DNA of 64,000 bases, taken from NCBI GenBank assembly GCA_963920575.1, contig OY986973.1:23454760-23518759 (forward strand), written 5' to 3'. Numbering within the stretch: position 1 is the first letter of the stretch; each line of letters opens with the position of its first letter. The position numbers were made by a program, and so were the translations under genes. This document shows positions 24,883 to 35,371 of this stretch, piece by piece. The notes beneath the pieces are model-generated. The model was not told the DNA's origin, searched no databases, and saw only the letters and a list, made by a program, of their open reading frames with translations. This DNA comes from Narthecium ossifragum. Its lineage: Eukaryota; Streptophyta; Magnoliopsida; Dioscoreales; Nartheciaceae.

Positions 24883-25080
24883 CTAGGTGGTGGGCCCGTG
24901 TCACATGACATGGTTAAATACCCACCCTCACTATCTCTATTATAACTTACGCCACATCAGACACTATCTTTTTTTATTATTATTAATTTTATACCATGTG
25001 TATGCCATGTATGTATAAGTTTATGACTCAGATGATGAGCCATAAAAGTAACTACCCTTGGATCTTATAAGGTAAATAAG
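24883..25080 (-). mobile_element. Short Helitron-like non-autonomous element
   Basis: Read on the minus strand, the 3' end carries an imperfect hairpin (CATGTCATGTGACACGGG) about 10 bases before a terminal CTAG followed by T at 24882. That is the layout of a Helitron 3' terminus. The interior shares the CACCCACCCTC box, the 'gccac..ca' segment and the 'tgactcagatgatgagccata' block with the elements at 30594, 58638 and 59030. The 5' end is approximate. Confidence 0.5.
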
Positions 25081-25479
25081 TATGTATATTTAAAACTAAT
25101 CTCCTGGCTTATGATTATAAGGATGTATATTTAAAACTAACATAGGGAAGATGATAAAAATATACAAAATTAATTTAGGAAAATATACATGTAAATAAAC
25201 TAATATGAGGTAAATGGTTGTAACCGTTATTGCTCCTTATAAAGTTTATTTACGTAACATTAGTGAGGTACCGATGGATTAGAACAATTAGTCGGTATTT
25301 CACTATCGATTGAATCGCATGTGTAACCTACATTGTTTCGGCCATGTACCACAAATCAATGGTCTTTCTTTATTTCTAAAAAAATAGAAAGGTATTTTAA
25401 AAATATAGAAAATTTGAGAGGGTAATATTGTGATGAAATCAAAACAATAAAATAAAAATAGTGGACTTAATTAGGGGTT

Positions 25480-25551
25480 TGAACCCGACGTGAATCGAAC
25501 ACGCAACCTTCTGATCTGGAGTCAGACGCGCTACCATTGCGCCACGGATCC
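25480..25551 (-). tRNA. tRNA-Trp (CCA)
   Basis: On the minus strand all four stems fold: acceptor GGATCCG with CGGGTTC, D-arm GCGC...GCGC, anticodon arm TCTGA-CTCCAGA-TCAGA with anticodon CCA, and T-arm GCGTG-TTCGATT-CACGT. The discriminator base is A. Length is 72 bases with no intron. The A box and B box (GTTCGATTC) are intact and a T5 run follows about 20-30 bases downstream as a Pol III terminator. It reads as a functional nuclear tRNA. Confidence 0.97.
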
Positions 25552-26200
25552 ACTTTTACTTTTGATTCAGAATACAAAATATATCTATGACATTCAAGGA
25601 AACATATAATTAAAATTCATAAAATAGTAAAATTACAAACCAATATTGACGGGTTAAAATTTCAAAAAAGACATCTAATTTGAAAAGAGAGAAATCGTAT
25701 GGACACTTCAAATCCTAATATAACATTTGGCTCATATTCTCTAAAATCTTATATAGCCGCTATCTTTCCACCAACCACCATCCAGTTAGATATACTTAAC
25801 CGCTTAACCGCACGTTGATTTTAAATTTTTTTAAAAATATTCCATGAAATCCAAGCATGTCCCTATCCTTCCATCGGCTATCGTTATTTAAATATCTTTT
25901 ATGCTTTCTCTTATCCTTCTCCGTCTAAAAAAATGCCCAGCTACACTATTCTTATGTTTTTTTTTATTATTATCACATGAGACCGGAGACTAAGAAAACA
26001 GTAAAACCTCTTAACAGAAATACATAGCAGCCAAACAAAACTACACGCTATTCTTATATTACACTCCCGTTTTAAGGTATCGAGGTAACCTAAAATCTAA
26101 TAGACTATATTAAAAATAACTCGTGCTGACTGCTCACCTACTTAACGTCTTAAGCTCCGGCTTGAAACTATAATGGGTAATATGATGTTTATCAATCTAA
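25552..26200. other. AT-rich intergenic region
   Basis: No gene or clear element seen between the tRNA and the zinc-finger duplication. Confidence 0.5.
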
Positions 26201-28206
26201 AATTTGAAAACGATTGCATTAATTGGCAAGTAGATGGATTAGCTAAGACCGGGTTTAGAGAGAGAGAGAGAGAGAGACTGAGAGAGAGAGAGAGAGAGAT
26301 GTCTAGAATGGAAATGTAGACGAGTATAGGAAGCTAGAGATGTGGAGTATCCAATCAAATCCATTAATTAGCCAGAGACCTCAATAGGAACAGACCAGTG
26401 GTGTCTAGTAGTAGTTGTTGTTGTTGTTGTAGGGGTGAAGCCTGAAGGAAGGGGGTCTCGTTTGGAGTCGGTTTCCATGATACCCACCATAAAAGAGGGC
26501 CATGAAAGCCATAAGATTTCATAGGGAAACGCACGCGGAATAGTAATTTATTAGGGGCATTGCATATTTGCATTGGCGGCAGGAGGCAACCAGCCATTGA
26601 TAGTTAGATAGATAGATACACACGCCTGGAAGAAGGGCTGGCTGGAATCTCTTCCAAAGATCTCATCTTTTTCTCTAAAAAGGGATCTTTTTTGGTGAGG
26701 TTGGGTCTGGGAGGTGGTTCCTCACCGGAGGGAGGAGCTCGTTGAGCTGAAAGGCTGCCGTCTATCAGGTAAGCGTTGCTACACCTTCAAGTGAATCACT
26801 CTTCTTCTCTAATGGTGGAGTTTTCGATCTCTCTTTCCTTTTTTAAGTTGGTGGGAAAAGAATGGTTTTTGGTGTTTGGATATTGAGTATTTTTGGTGAT
26901 CCTTTTGAGCTTTTATCTGTATGGAAAAATCACTCTTTTTAGATCCAATATCATGGAAAGTTAGTGGGTTTGGAGCAGCAGAGGTTAAACTGCATCATTC
27001 TCTTTGTGCTGATTGGTTTTTTTTTTTCCCCTAATCGCTGGTTTTGATTTAGATTGTGGAAACCCATCATTTTTGCACCAGGGAAAAAAAAAGACGTTTT
27101 TGATTGGGTTCTAGGTCTTTTGAGCTTCTCCTTCTCTAAAAAAAAAACAGTCTTTGGGGAAAGTTACTTCCATTGAGCTGGATCGTTGGTGTTCATTGCT
27201 TCTTTACAGTTGGTTTTCTGATTCAAGTTTGTTTACCATTAGATCATCTACTGTTTGGATTCACCTGCTGATCTCTAGCAGAAGACCAATCTTGTTTGTT
27301 ATCGTGACACAACAAAAGAAGGATCTTTAGGTTGAGTTTTCTAACTTTTGAGCTTCTCTTCTAATCTGCTGTTCTTCTGCATGAGTATCAATCCCTTTTC
27401 GATCTTTCTCGCCATCTATCTCCTGAAAGATCCACTCTTCAAATTCATTTAGGGTTCTTCTTTAAGTTCTATAAAAAGAGATGAAAAGTTTGATTTGGCT
27501 AATCTTTTTTCTTATATATTGTAACCGTTTCAGATCTCAGCATCGTTGTATCCATGACACTGGAAACTGATAAGCTCTAAGAATAGCCCTGCTGTGAATT
27601 TTGTTTGGAAGCTGATCTTCTGTATTTGGTAAATGAGCACTGAATTTTGTTTACAACCATGGCTTTTGTATTAGAAAAAGAGGCTTTGGATTGAGTTTTG
27701 GGTCTTTTCAGCTTCTCTTTTTAAGTCAAAAACCACTTCTTGAGATCAGATCTATTGGAAAGTTTGTTTCTTTGAGCTGTCCGGATTATTGTTCTTCGTG
27801 GTTTTTATTAGATATCTAACTATTTGGATTCAACTGCTGGTATCTAGAATAAAACCATTTTTATATTACCACAAGTGAAGTGTTCTTGATTGAGTTTTAT
27901 TTGGGGACAAAAGAAGGATATTTTAGATCGAATTTTCAAACTTTTTAGCCTATCTTCTCATCTGCTGTCCTTTCTATGAATGCAAATCTCGTTTTGATCT
28001 CCCTCAGCATCTATATATCTTCTGAAAGAACAACTGCTAGCTCAGAGGTTCTAATCCTCTTGAAAGTTACATTAATTTTTCTGCAGTTAGATATCTAACT
28101 CTTTTTGGGTTCTTAATTCCTTAAGTTATCTGAAGATAATTGAGGTTTCTTTTGCTCATCTTTCTTTACCACATGATCTGTTTCAGGATACTAGCTAGCT
28201 AGCATC
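26200..28206 (+). promoter_or_regulatory. Promoter and long repetitive leader of zinc-finger gene copy 1
   Basis: Bases 26200-26640 (a GA repeat at 26257-26299, then 'ggccatgaaagccataagat' and 'tagggaaacgca') are conserved in the equivalent place upstream of the second copy (31620-31960), so they probably act as promoter/leader. A donor (ag|gtaagc) lies at 26769 and an acceptor (tttcag) ends at 28186, bracketing one or more leader introns. A possible internal leader exon is about 27533-27629. The intron body is built of diverged repeats of a 250-400-base unit marked by 'ttttgagcttctctt' and 'tttggattcacctgctgatct'. Confidence 0.6.
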
Positions 28207-29661
28207 ATGAATTCCATGAGACTGAAAACGGATAGGCCTACTACTGTTGTTTGGATGGGATCTAATATCTTGGGTAATGAGAAGAAGCTTGATGAGAATC
28301 AAGTGCTAAAACAACAAGAAAGCAAAGCTCGAGCTTCGCGATCTAAAGGTGATGAAGCTGTTCCAGCTGAGAAACCAGCCACAAGTCAGCCACGGATCAT
28401 CATCATCAAGCCTCCAAAACCTTACAGGAATGAAGGAGCTATTTCTCAAACTCCATCCCCAGACCGGAGGTTGAACATCTTGAATGGTTGCAGGCGAAAA
28501 GCTAATAGATCGCCACCGCTAGCTCTAAATGGCCCCCTCCTTGATGAATTTCCTGTCAGTTATTGTAAGGAGAACATCTCCGGTGACCGAACGGATTCTC
28601 CAGAACCGAGCGTGAAAACCTTGAACTATGGCTTTAGGCAAGCGCAACGATCACGGCGGCCACTAGCTTTAAGGGCTGCCGTCGATGATGAATTTCCGGC
28701 GAGCGTCAAGGTCGCCGGTGACAAAACAATGCCCAATTTTTCTAATGCAACTCCTGACAATAAGCCGGTGGGTGGTGATACCACTTGCAGACTTTGTGGG
28801 AGGATCTTCAAATCGGTGAAGTCTATGCATGGTCATCTGAGAGTCCACCGAAGCGATCGTAAAGGAGAAAATCCACCAGCTGAGGTGAAATCATCATCCC
28901 CACCAAGCTCCTTTAGTGATCATCATCATGATCAGAACACTTCTCCACGGCATTGGCCTCTCACCGGAAAAAGAAGTCGGCAAAATGGTAAACAATCCAC
29001 TTATGACGGAGTGGAATTAGACGCAGTCGCCGGGCTTCTGCTTCTCTTCGCCAATCGGAATGCAGAAAAGACCATCAGCCACGATGCTTCAACGGTTGAG
29101 AAGAATGAGAATTATGAATCAAGAAGCGAAAGCAGACTGGAGGATGAGGATGGTTCCGGAGAAGAAGAGAAGGAGATCAATGGGTGGTTACAGGGCAATG
29201 ATCAGCCGATGCACGATAAGGATGAAGACGAGAAGATGAAGGATTTGGAAGTGGTCTATGATTCAGTTCCAGTTAAACACAAAAAGCAATACACTTGCAG
29301 TATATGTGGGAAGTCCTTCTCTTCTCATCAAGCATTGGGGGGTCACACTGCCAGCCATAAGAAAGGCAGAAGCAATCCAGAAGAGATTGAGAGATTGGAG
29401 GAGATTGAAGAGCCGAAGCCGCCGATGCAGCCAAACAAACATGTCGATTGCAATGGCGAGACCACCGAAGCCACTAAATCCACACATCGATGTGAGGTCT
29501 GTGGCCAGGTATTTCCAACTGGTCAGGCACTCGGCGGACACAAGAGAAAGCATGTCAAGGAAATTGACGTTGGATTCTCATCGCAGAGCTTTAAGAAATT
29601 AGCAAACCTAAAGTTCAATCTCAACGAGCTACCTAATGCTGATGGAGATGAAGTAGTGTAG
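28207..29661 (+). CDS. C2H2 zinc-finger protein, ZAT-like, copy 1
   Basis: Likely plant-specific nuclear transcription factor (484 residues, one coding exon). It has three C-x2-C-x12-H-x3-H fingers. Finger 1 is at about 194-214 with a variant KSMHGH helix (CRLCGRIFKSVKSMHGHLRV). Fingers 2 (about 364) and 3 (about 429) carry the plant QALGGH core (CSICGKSFSSHQALGGHTAS; CEVCGQVFPTGQALGGHKRK). The C-terminus ends FNLNELPNADGDE, close to an EAR-type DLN repression motif but with N in place of the usual D. The N-terminal region contains two imperfect ~48-residue repeats (PDRRLNILNG.RRKANRSPPLAL / EPSVKTLNYGFRQAQRSRRPLAL). The start at 28207 gives an N-terminus partly conserved as nucleotides, but not as protein, in copy 2. 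Target genes are unknown. Confidence 0.9.
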   Translation: MNSMRLKTDRPTTVVWMGSNILGNEKKLDENQVLKQQESKARASRSKGDEAVPAEKPATSQPRIIIIKPPKPYRNEGAISQTPSPDRRLNILNGCRRKANRSPPLALNGPLLDEFPVSYCKENISGDRTDSPEPSVKTLNYGFRQAQRSRRPLALRAAVDDEFPASVKVAGDKTMPNFSNATPDNKPVGGDTTCRLCGRIFKSVKSMHGHLRVHRSDRKGENPPAEVKSSSPPSSFSDHHHDQNTSPRHWPLTGKRSRQNGKQSTYDGVELDAVAGLLLLFANRNAEKTISHDASTVEKNENYESRSESRLEDEDGSGEEEKEINGWLQGNDQPMHDKDEDEKMKDLEVVYDSVPVKHKKQYTCSICGKSFSSHQALGGHTASHKKGRSNPEEIERLEEIEEPKPPMQPNKHVDCNGETTEATKSTHRCEVCGQVFPTGQALGGHKRKHVKEIDVGFSSQSFKKLANLKFNLNELPNADGDEVV

Positions 29662-30593
29662 CGTTGCATGCAACTAGTTCAGTTCAGAGAATGATCACTT
29701 TGGTCCATTGCTTATGCTACTGTTTCTTATTCCTGTGAAGCTATCTATATATATATTCCATGGCTGGAGAAATCATCTATATGGGTTTATATAATGGTTC
29801 TTGGAAACTAGAATGTGGAGAGCTACGTACTATTGTTAGTGTTGATCATGGCATTGAGCTATATATATGTAGACCTTCTTATATATATAGTAGTGTTCTT
29901 TTCTGCGCTTTTTTTCTCAGGTTGCAGGATGACTATGTTCTCAGCTATTTATTAACATAATTTAGCTGTTCTGAGAAATATGGTTAACAGTCTGCAAAAG
30001 ATATCTTAATTTCTTGAGATGAGAACTTAATGCAGCATTCTAAGGTTCTTTAATTCTTGAACACAAAACGTACTTCATTATTTATCTTCTAATAAGAGTG
30101 ATAATATGGTCAAAATTCTTAACAAATGTGAAAAATATGAGTTCTCAAAAGACCATTAAGGAAACTTATTTAGATGTCTGCAGAAACTTTTGTCTCTCCT
30201 TCATGATCTGCTGAAGATTAAAATGAAAGGATAAATATCTTGTTTAAATATTGCGCTTCAAATTTTGATATCATATATTCTTTAGATTCTTTGGGATCTA
30301 ATATGTTCCTATATATTAATTATTCCACCAACGGTCCAATGACCATCTAGTTAAATACTTAACCGCGATTGCATTTCCACCGAAAATTTTAGATTCTCTA
30401 AAATCTAGTATGTAACTATACTTCCTTCCACCATCATCTACTTAGATACTTATAACTCCGGTTATATTTTAACCTAAAATTTTCTTAAATAATAGCACCG
30501 CATGGGTGTAAAATTTTAGTAAAATTTCCTAAAATTTACTTGAACTGATCGGAGAAAAAGCAGAACTTGTTTAAATAAAAAAGAATATATATA
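29662..30593. other. 3'UTR of zinc-finger copy 1 and AT-rich spacer
   Basis: The first ~300 bases are probably 3'UTR; the area just after the stop matches copy 2 ('caactagttca'). The rest is AT-rich with no gene. Confidence 0.5.
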
Positions 30594-30777
30594 CTAGATG
30601 GGCTCCGTGTCAGTGACACGACTAACCACCCACCCAAACTCTCTCTTTATCCTCTCTCCTCTCCCCCTTGCTTTATAATAACCAATCTTATGTCACGTAT
30701 GTGCCACGTCAAAGATTGGTTATGTTGTACCATATGACTCAACATATGATTCACAAACATTACCTTATATTATATAT
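30594..30777 (-). mobile_element. Short Helitron-like element (unit of a head-to-tail pair)
   Basis: On the minus strand the 3' end has hairpin CGTGTCACTGACACG, then GAGCCCATCTAG, followed by T at 30593. The 5' end (TATATAATATAAGGTAATG) resembles the TCTATTATATAAG start at 58638. It directly abuts the 3' end of the next minus-strand element. Confidence 0.5.
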
Positions 30778-30778
30778 A

Positions 30779-31075
30779 CTAACGGGCCCCGTGCCACCTG
30801 GCACGGTAATCACACACCCCTTAACTTTCATGTTAACTTCCTTATTAACCACCCACCCCTCAACCCCTTCTCCACTAACCCCTACTAACTTCCATGTTAA
30901 CTTTCCCCTCATCCCCATTAACCACCTCCTCCACTAATTTCCTCCTCCACATAGGCTCCATGTAGGCTCTACGTAGGCTCTACATAGGACTAAGCCTGTC
31001 ATATAGAATTCACGTAAGACAATCAAAGGTTTACTTATAACCATGCTGCTATATAAGAATAATATATCTCTATAT
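30779..31075 (-). mobile_element. Short Helitron-like element, upstream unit of the pair
   Basis: On the minus strand it ends ACCGTGCCAGGTGGCACGG-GGCCCGTTAG followed by T. That is a strong near-terminal hairpin, with TTAG in place of CTAG. The interior contains repeated 'taggctctacgtaggctcta'-type sequence and resembles 58440-58637 in opposite orientation. The 5' boundary is approximate. Confidence 0.5.
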
Positions 31076-31615
31076 TTATATATATGCAATCTGACTCAAG
31101 CTCGTTAACCAAATTCGAGTCGAACACGACTCAAAAGTGAGGTCGATCCAAATACTTTGAGCTCGTGAACCAAACTTTTGAGTAGAACATAAGTAAAGTT
31201 GAGCTCGACCCAAATACTCCAAGTTCATGCTCGAGCTTGGTCTGCAAAAAAATTGAGCTGGGTTCCAAACACAATTTAAAAATCGACAAGTTGGCTCGAA
31301 CACGAATAACTTCAAACAAAGTTCAATATCTCAAGAAAACTACTTTAGAGAGATATATATTAAACAAATTTCGAAATAATCAGCTCAATTTGAGCTCAAT
31401 TAAAAAACCAAGCAATCAACTCATTTACAACCCAACTAAAAAAAGATAATTACTTGAAACAAAGTCCAATATTCTCAAAAAAACCTACTTTAAAGAGATA
31501 AATATGGCAATAAATTCGAACTAATCAACCAGTGTAAATTTATTACTAAAAAAAAAATTGTAATACTTTCGTTTATTTAAACATGTAATATATCATTAAA
31601 ATTCAAAAAACAATT
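31076..31615. other. AT-rich spacer between the zinc-finger copies
   Basis: Contains several 'gctcgaacacga' / 'gagctcgacccaaat' motifs, which look like a decayed repeat. No gene seen. Confidence 0.4.
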
Positions 31616-31983
31616 CGATAACTATAGATTGGCAAGTAGAGAGAGAGAGAGATAGATAGGCAAGTAGAGAGAGAGAGAGATATCTAAACGAGAAATTAAG
31701 GAAACCTAGCTAGAGATGTGTAGTATCCAATCAAATCTATAATTAGCTCAGAGATCTCAATAGGAACAGGAGTGCACACACACACACACACACACATGCT
31801 CGGATTCGGTTTTCCAGGATCCCATAATAAAAGAGAGGAGGGGGGGCCATGAAAGCCATAAGATTTTTTTATAGGGAAACGCATGGATCATAGGAGTTTA
31901 TTAAGGGGCATCGCATTGGCGGGAGGAGGCGAGGCACCCATTGATAGATACTTAGAAGAGATACATACCGAGTGAGTGAGAGT

Positions 31984-31988
<5 letters not shown>

Positions 31989-32074
<86 letters not shown>
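31989..32074. repeat. (GA)43 microsatellite in the promoter/leader
   Basis: 86 bases of uninterrupted GA. The corresponding place in copy 1 has about 42 bases, interrupted. GA/CT tracts are known binding sites for plant BPC/GAGA factors, so it may affect expression; that is inference. Confidence 0.95.
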
Positions 32075-32076
<2 letters not shown>

Positions 32077-32272
32077 CAAAGGTTGAGCAGCAACAGCTGG
32101 ATAGCTAAGAATCTCCTCAAAGATCTAATCTTTCCGATAAAAAAGGGGTTTTGCCGGTTGGGTTTGGGGGTTCTCCATCGTTGGGGTTCGTTTCCGTCGT
32201 TAAGCTGAAGCTACGAGCTCGAGGTAAGGATTATTGGTGCGCGTTCACCTTCAAGGTGCTCCGAACCGAAGG

Positions 32273-32460
32273 CTTTTGATGGAGTTTTGTGATCTCAAAA
32301 GAAGGATTTTTGATTGGTTTCCCCATGTTTTGAGCTTCTCTTTTGTTCAAAACAATCGGTTCTTATGCTTTTGATGGAGTTTTGTGATCAAAAGAAGGAT
32401 TTTTGATTGGTTTCCCCATGTTTTGAGCTTCTCTTTTGTTCAAAACAATCGGTTCTTATG
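32273..32460. repeat. ~94-bp tandem duplication in leader of copy 2
   Basis: Unit 1 (32273-32367) and unit 2 (32368-32460) both start 'cttttgatggagttttgtga' and both end 'ggttcttatg'. The only difference I see is a two-base CT deletion in unit 2, so the duplication is recent. Confidence 0.9.
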
Positions 32461-34046
32461 CTGTTCTCGTTTGAATATATCCCAATCTCTTTGGTTTCTT
32501 GATCGGAGTGTCTTTTTTCGCAATGGAGGAGCTGGTTGAGCAGAAGTTGCATCGGTCTCTTCTTCTCTAATGGTGGCTTTCGATCTCTGTTTTGTTTAGT
32601 TTGTGGAAAAGATGGGTTTTTTTATGAAAGAAAGAGGTCTCCGGATTGAGTTTTGTGGCTTTTGATCTTCTATTGTTTTTTTTATCTATTTATCACCGTT
32701 TGATTTAGTTTGAGGTAACTCATCTTCTTTGCATGAGAAAAAGAAGGCTTTTGGATGATTTCTAGGTCTTTTGAGCTTCTCTTCTCTTTGGGTAATAAAG
32801 AATCATTCGTTTGAGATAAAACTAGGGTTTTTGAGCTGTATTACTGTTCTTCATCGCTGTTTATCACCAGATCGATCGCCACTGTTTGGATCGACCTTCT
32901 GATCTTTGGAACAAGCCCCTATTATGACCCAAAAAAAGAAGAAGAAGTCTTTTTTGACTGATTTTGGGGTCAAAATAAGGATTTTTAGATTGGGTTATCG
33001 AACGCAGCTTATCTTCTCATCTTTATCCTTCGTATGAATGCCAATCTCCTTTTTGATCATTTTTTGAGCTTCCGTTTGTGTTAAAAATCACTCTTTGAGA
33101 TCAAATTTATTATAATGTTAGTATCTTTGAGCTGTATTATTGTTCTAAATCGCTGTTATATAATGTAGTTTGATCTGCTAATCTTTTTTTTACTGCAACT
33201 GCTTCAGGTCTCGGCATTGTGCTCTGAGAAATAGCCCTGCTCTTGAGTTGGATTGCTGCGTTTGATCGGTAAGCACTGGAACCTGGCCTTTCCCCTGCAT
33301 AACTCTCCTCTTCTTCTTCTCTCATGCTATGGGTTACGTTGTTTGCTTCAGTTTATTATGGAAACCATTATTTTCTTGGAAAAAAAAAGATTCATAGATC
33401 GAGTTTTGGGTTTTTTTTTGGGTATCTATGCGATTGGAAACTGATAAGCTCTGACAAATTAATAGCTTTGCCCTTGAGCTGGATTGTTGCTTTTGTTTGT
33501 ATGCTTATTTTCTATATTTTGTAAGTACTCAAACCTTTCACCTGCATCACTCTCTTCTTCTTCTTCTCTCATGTTATAGTTTGCTTATGCTTTACATTAT
33601 GGAAACCCATTGCTTTGTAGGAAAAAGAAGGATTCATATATCGAGTTTTGGTTCTTTTGAGCTCCTTTCTGTGTAAAAAACCAATCTTTGAAATCCAATT
33701 TTTTTGTTGGAAAGTTAGTGCGTGGATTATTGTTCGTCATAGCTGTTTTATAGATGACTTTCTTATTCTAGTTTGTTTATTATAAGATCATCAGCATTCG
33801 GATTGATCTACTGATCTTTGAAAGAAAGCCCAACTTTTTATTGTCATGAAAGATAAGTGTTTTAGATTCAGTTTTGAGGACAAAACAAGAATTTTTAGAT
33901 TGAATTTTCAAGCTTTTGAGCTTATCTTCTCATTTGCTGTCCTTTCTACGAATATCAATCTCTTTTTTTATCTTCCTCGGCATCTATTTTTTGAAAGAAA
34001 AACTCTTCAGAGGATCAAACCTTTTTTTAGCAGCGTAAGGTAGTCC

Positions 34047-34070
34047 ATGAAACCGGAAACTGATCGATAG
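34047..34070 (+). other. Short upstream ORF replacing the old start of copy 2
   Basis: ATG followed by six codons (KPETDR) and TAG. It aligns with codons 4-10 of copy 1 (MRLKTDR), where the frame continues. In copy 2 the frame stops, so it is now a seven-codon upstream ORF ahead of the ATG at 34088. Confidence 0.75.
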
Positions 34071-34087
34071 GTCTCGTTGGAGCTAAT

Positions 34088-35371
34088 ATGATCATGGGTA
34101 GTGAGAAGCTGCTTGATGAGAATCAAGCACTGAATCAAGAACAAAGCAAATTTCGAGCTTCGCGATCTAAAGGTGAAGCTGTTGCAGCTGAGAAACCAGC
34201 AACAAGTCGCCCCCGGACCCTCATCATCAAGCCTCCAAAGCCTGTCAGGAATGGAGGAGCTGTTTCTCGGTCTCCCTCCCCGGACCGGAGCTTGAAGACC
34301 TTGAATGGCTACAGGCGACAAGCTAATAGGTCGCCGTCTCTAGCTCTAAAGGCCGCCCGTCGTCTTGATGAATCTCCGGCCAGTTCTAAGGAGAAGATCT
34401 TTGGTGATCAAGCGGGTTCTCCAGACCGGAGCTTGAAAACCTTGAATGGCTTTAAGCAAGCTCAAGGATCGCGGCAGCCACTAGCTTTAAAGGCCCCTTT
34501 GCATGATGACTTTCCGAGTGTCAAGGAGAATGTGGCCGGCGACAAAACAATGCATGGTCATCTTAGAGTTCTTGGCAATAAACCGGTGAGTGATACCACT
34601 TGCAGAGTTTGTTGGAGGGTCTTCAAATCAATAAAATCCATGCATGGCCATCTGAGAGTTCACCAAAGACCTTGGAAAGGAGCAAAGCCACCAGAAGAAG
34701 AGAGGTTACCATCTCCACCAAGCTCTCCTAGTGATGATGATCACAGCACTCCTTCGCCGCATTGGCCTGTCACCGGAGAGCCAAGGCGGCGAAATGGTGA
34801 AGCATCAATGTCTTGTGATCGAGTGGAACTAGATGATCAAGTAGTTGAGGCTGCTGAGGCACTCCTGCTTCTTGCAAATTCTTTCATGGTTGAGAAGAAT
34901 GAGGATTATGGCGAATCAAGAAGTGAGAGTAGACTGGAAGATGAAGATAGTTCCGAAGAAGAGGGCGAGATCAGTGATCAGCCGATGTTGGGTAAGGATG
35001 AAGATAAGAAGACGAAATATTTGAAAGTGGTCTATGATTCAACTCCTGTTAAACAGGAAAAAACATACAGTTGCAGTGTATGTGGGAAGTCCTTCTCTTC
35101 TCACCAAGCATTGGGGGGTCACACTGCCAGTCATAAGAAAGGCAGAAGCAATGCAGAAGAGATTGAGAGATTGGAGGAGATTGAAGAGACCATCGGAGCT
35201 GCTAAATCCAAGCATGAATGCCAACTCTGCAACCTGGTATTTCCAACGGGACAAGCGCTCGGCGGGCACAAGAGAAAGCATTACGAAAAGGGCACTATAT
35301 GCTTTAAGAAAGCGCCACACCTCAGTTTCAATCTCAACGAGCTACCTGATGCTGATGGAGATGAAGTGTAG
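34088..35371 (+). CDS. C2H2 zinc-finger protein, ZAT-like, copy 2
   Basis: Tandem paralogue of the gene at 28207 (427 residues, single coding exon). The ancestral start is lost, so translation probably begins at 34088 or at the ATG two codons later; an upstream ORF precedes it. Three fingers remain: finger 1 at about 172 (CRVCWRVFKSIKSMHGHLRV, W replacing G after the second Cys), finger 2 at about 329 (CSVCGKSFSSHQALGGHTAS) and finger 3 at about 378 (CQLCNLVFPTGQALGGHKRK). The ending FNLNELPDADGDE keeps the EAR-like motif. Two N-terminal repeats start SPDRSLKTLNG. An extra KTMHGHLRVLGNKP segment before finger 1 duplicates the helix half of that finger. Acidic linkers and gene length are otherwise as in copy 1. 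Function is presumed to be transcriptional repression. Confidence 0.88.
   Translation: MIMGSEKLLDENQALNQEQSKFRASRSKGEAVAAEKPATSRPRTLIIKPPKPVRNGGAVSRSPSPDRSLKTLNGYRRQANRSPSLALKAARRLDESPASSKEKIFGDQAGSPDRSLKTLNGFKQAQGSRQPLALKAPLHDDFPSVKENVAGDKTMHGHLRVLGNKPVSDTTCRVCWRVFKSIKSMHGHLRVHQRPWKGAKPPEEERLPSPPSSPSDDDHSTPSPHWPVTGEPRRRNGEASMSCDRVELDDQVVEAAEALLLLANSFMVEKNEDYGESRSESRLEDEDSSEEEGEISDQPMLGKDEDKKTKYLKVVYDSTPVKQEKTYSCSVCGKSFSSHQALGGHTASHKKGRSNAEEIERLEEIEETIGAAKSKHECQLCNLVFPTGQALGGHKRKHYEKGTICFKKAPHLSFNLNELPDADGDEV

Larger units (their letters stand above)
31616..34087 (+). promoter_or_regulatory. Promoter and long repetitive leader of zinc-finger gene copy 2
   Basis: Homologous to 26200-28206. 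It contains (CA)n at 31774-31796 and a very long (GA)43 tract at 31989-32074, then 'gagctcgag|gtaagg' as leader donor at 32224. A perfect-looking tandem duplication (95 + 93 bases, differing by a CT deletion) lies at 32273-32367 and 32368-32460. A possible internal leader exon is 33206-33266 (cttcag before, gtaagc after), with a diverged repeat at about 33427-33520. An acceptor for the coding exon is near 34030-34033. Confidence 0.6.
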
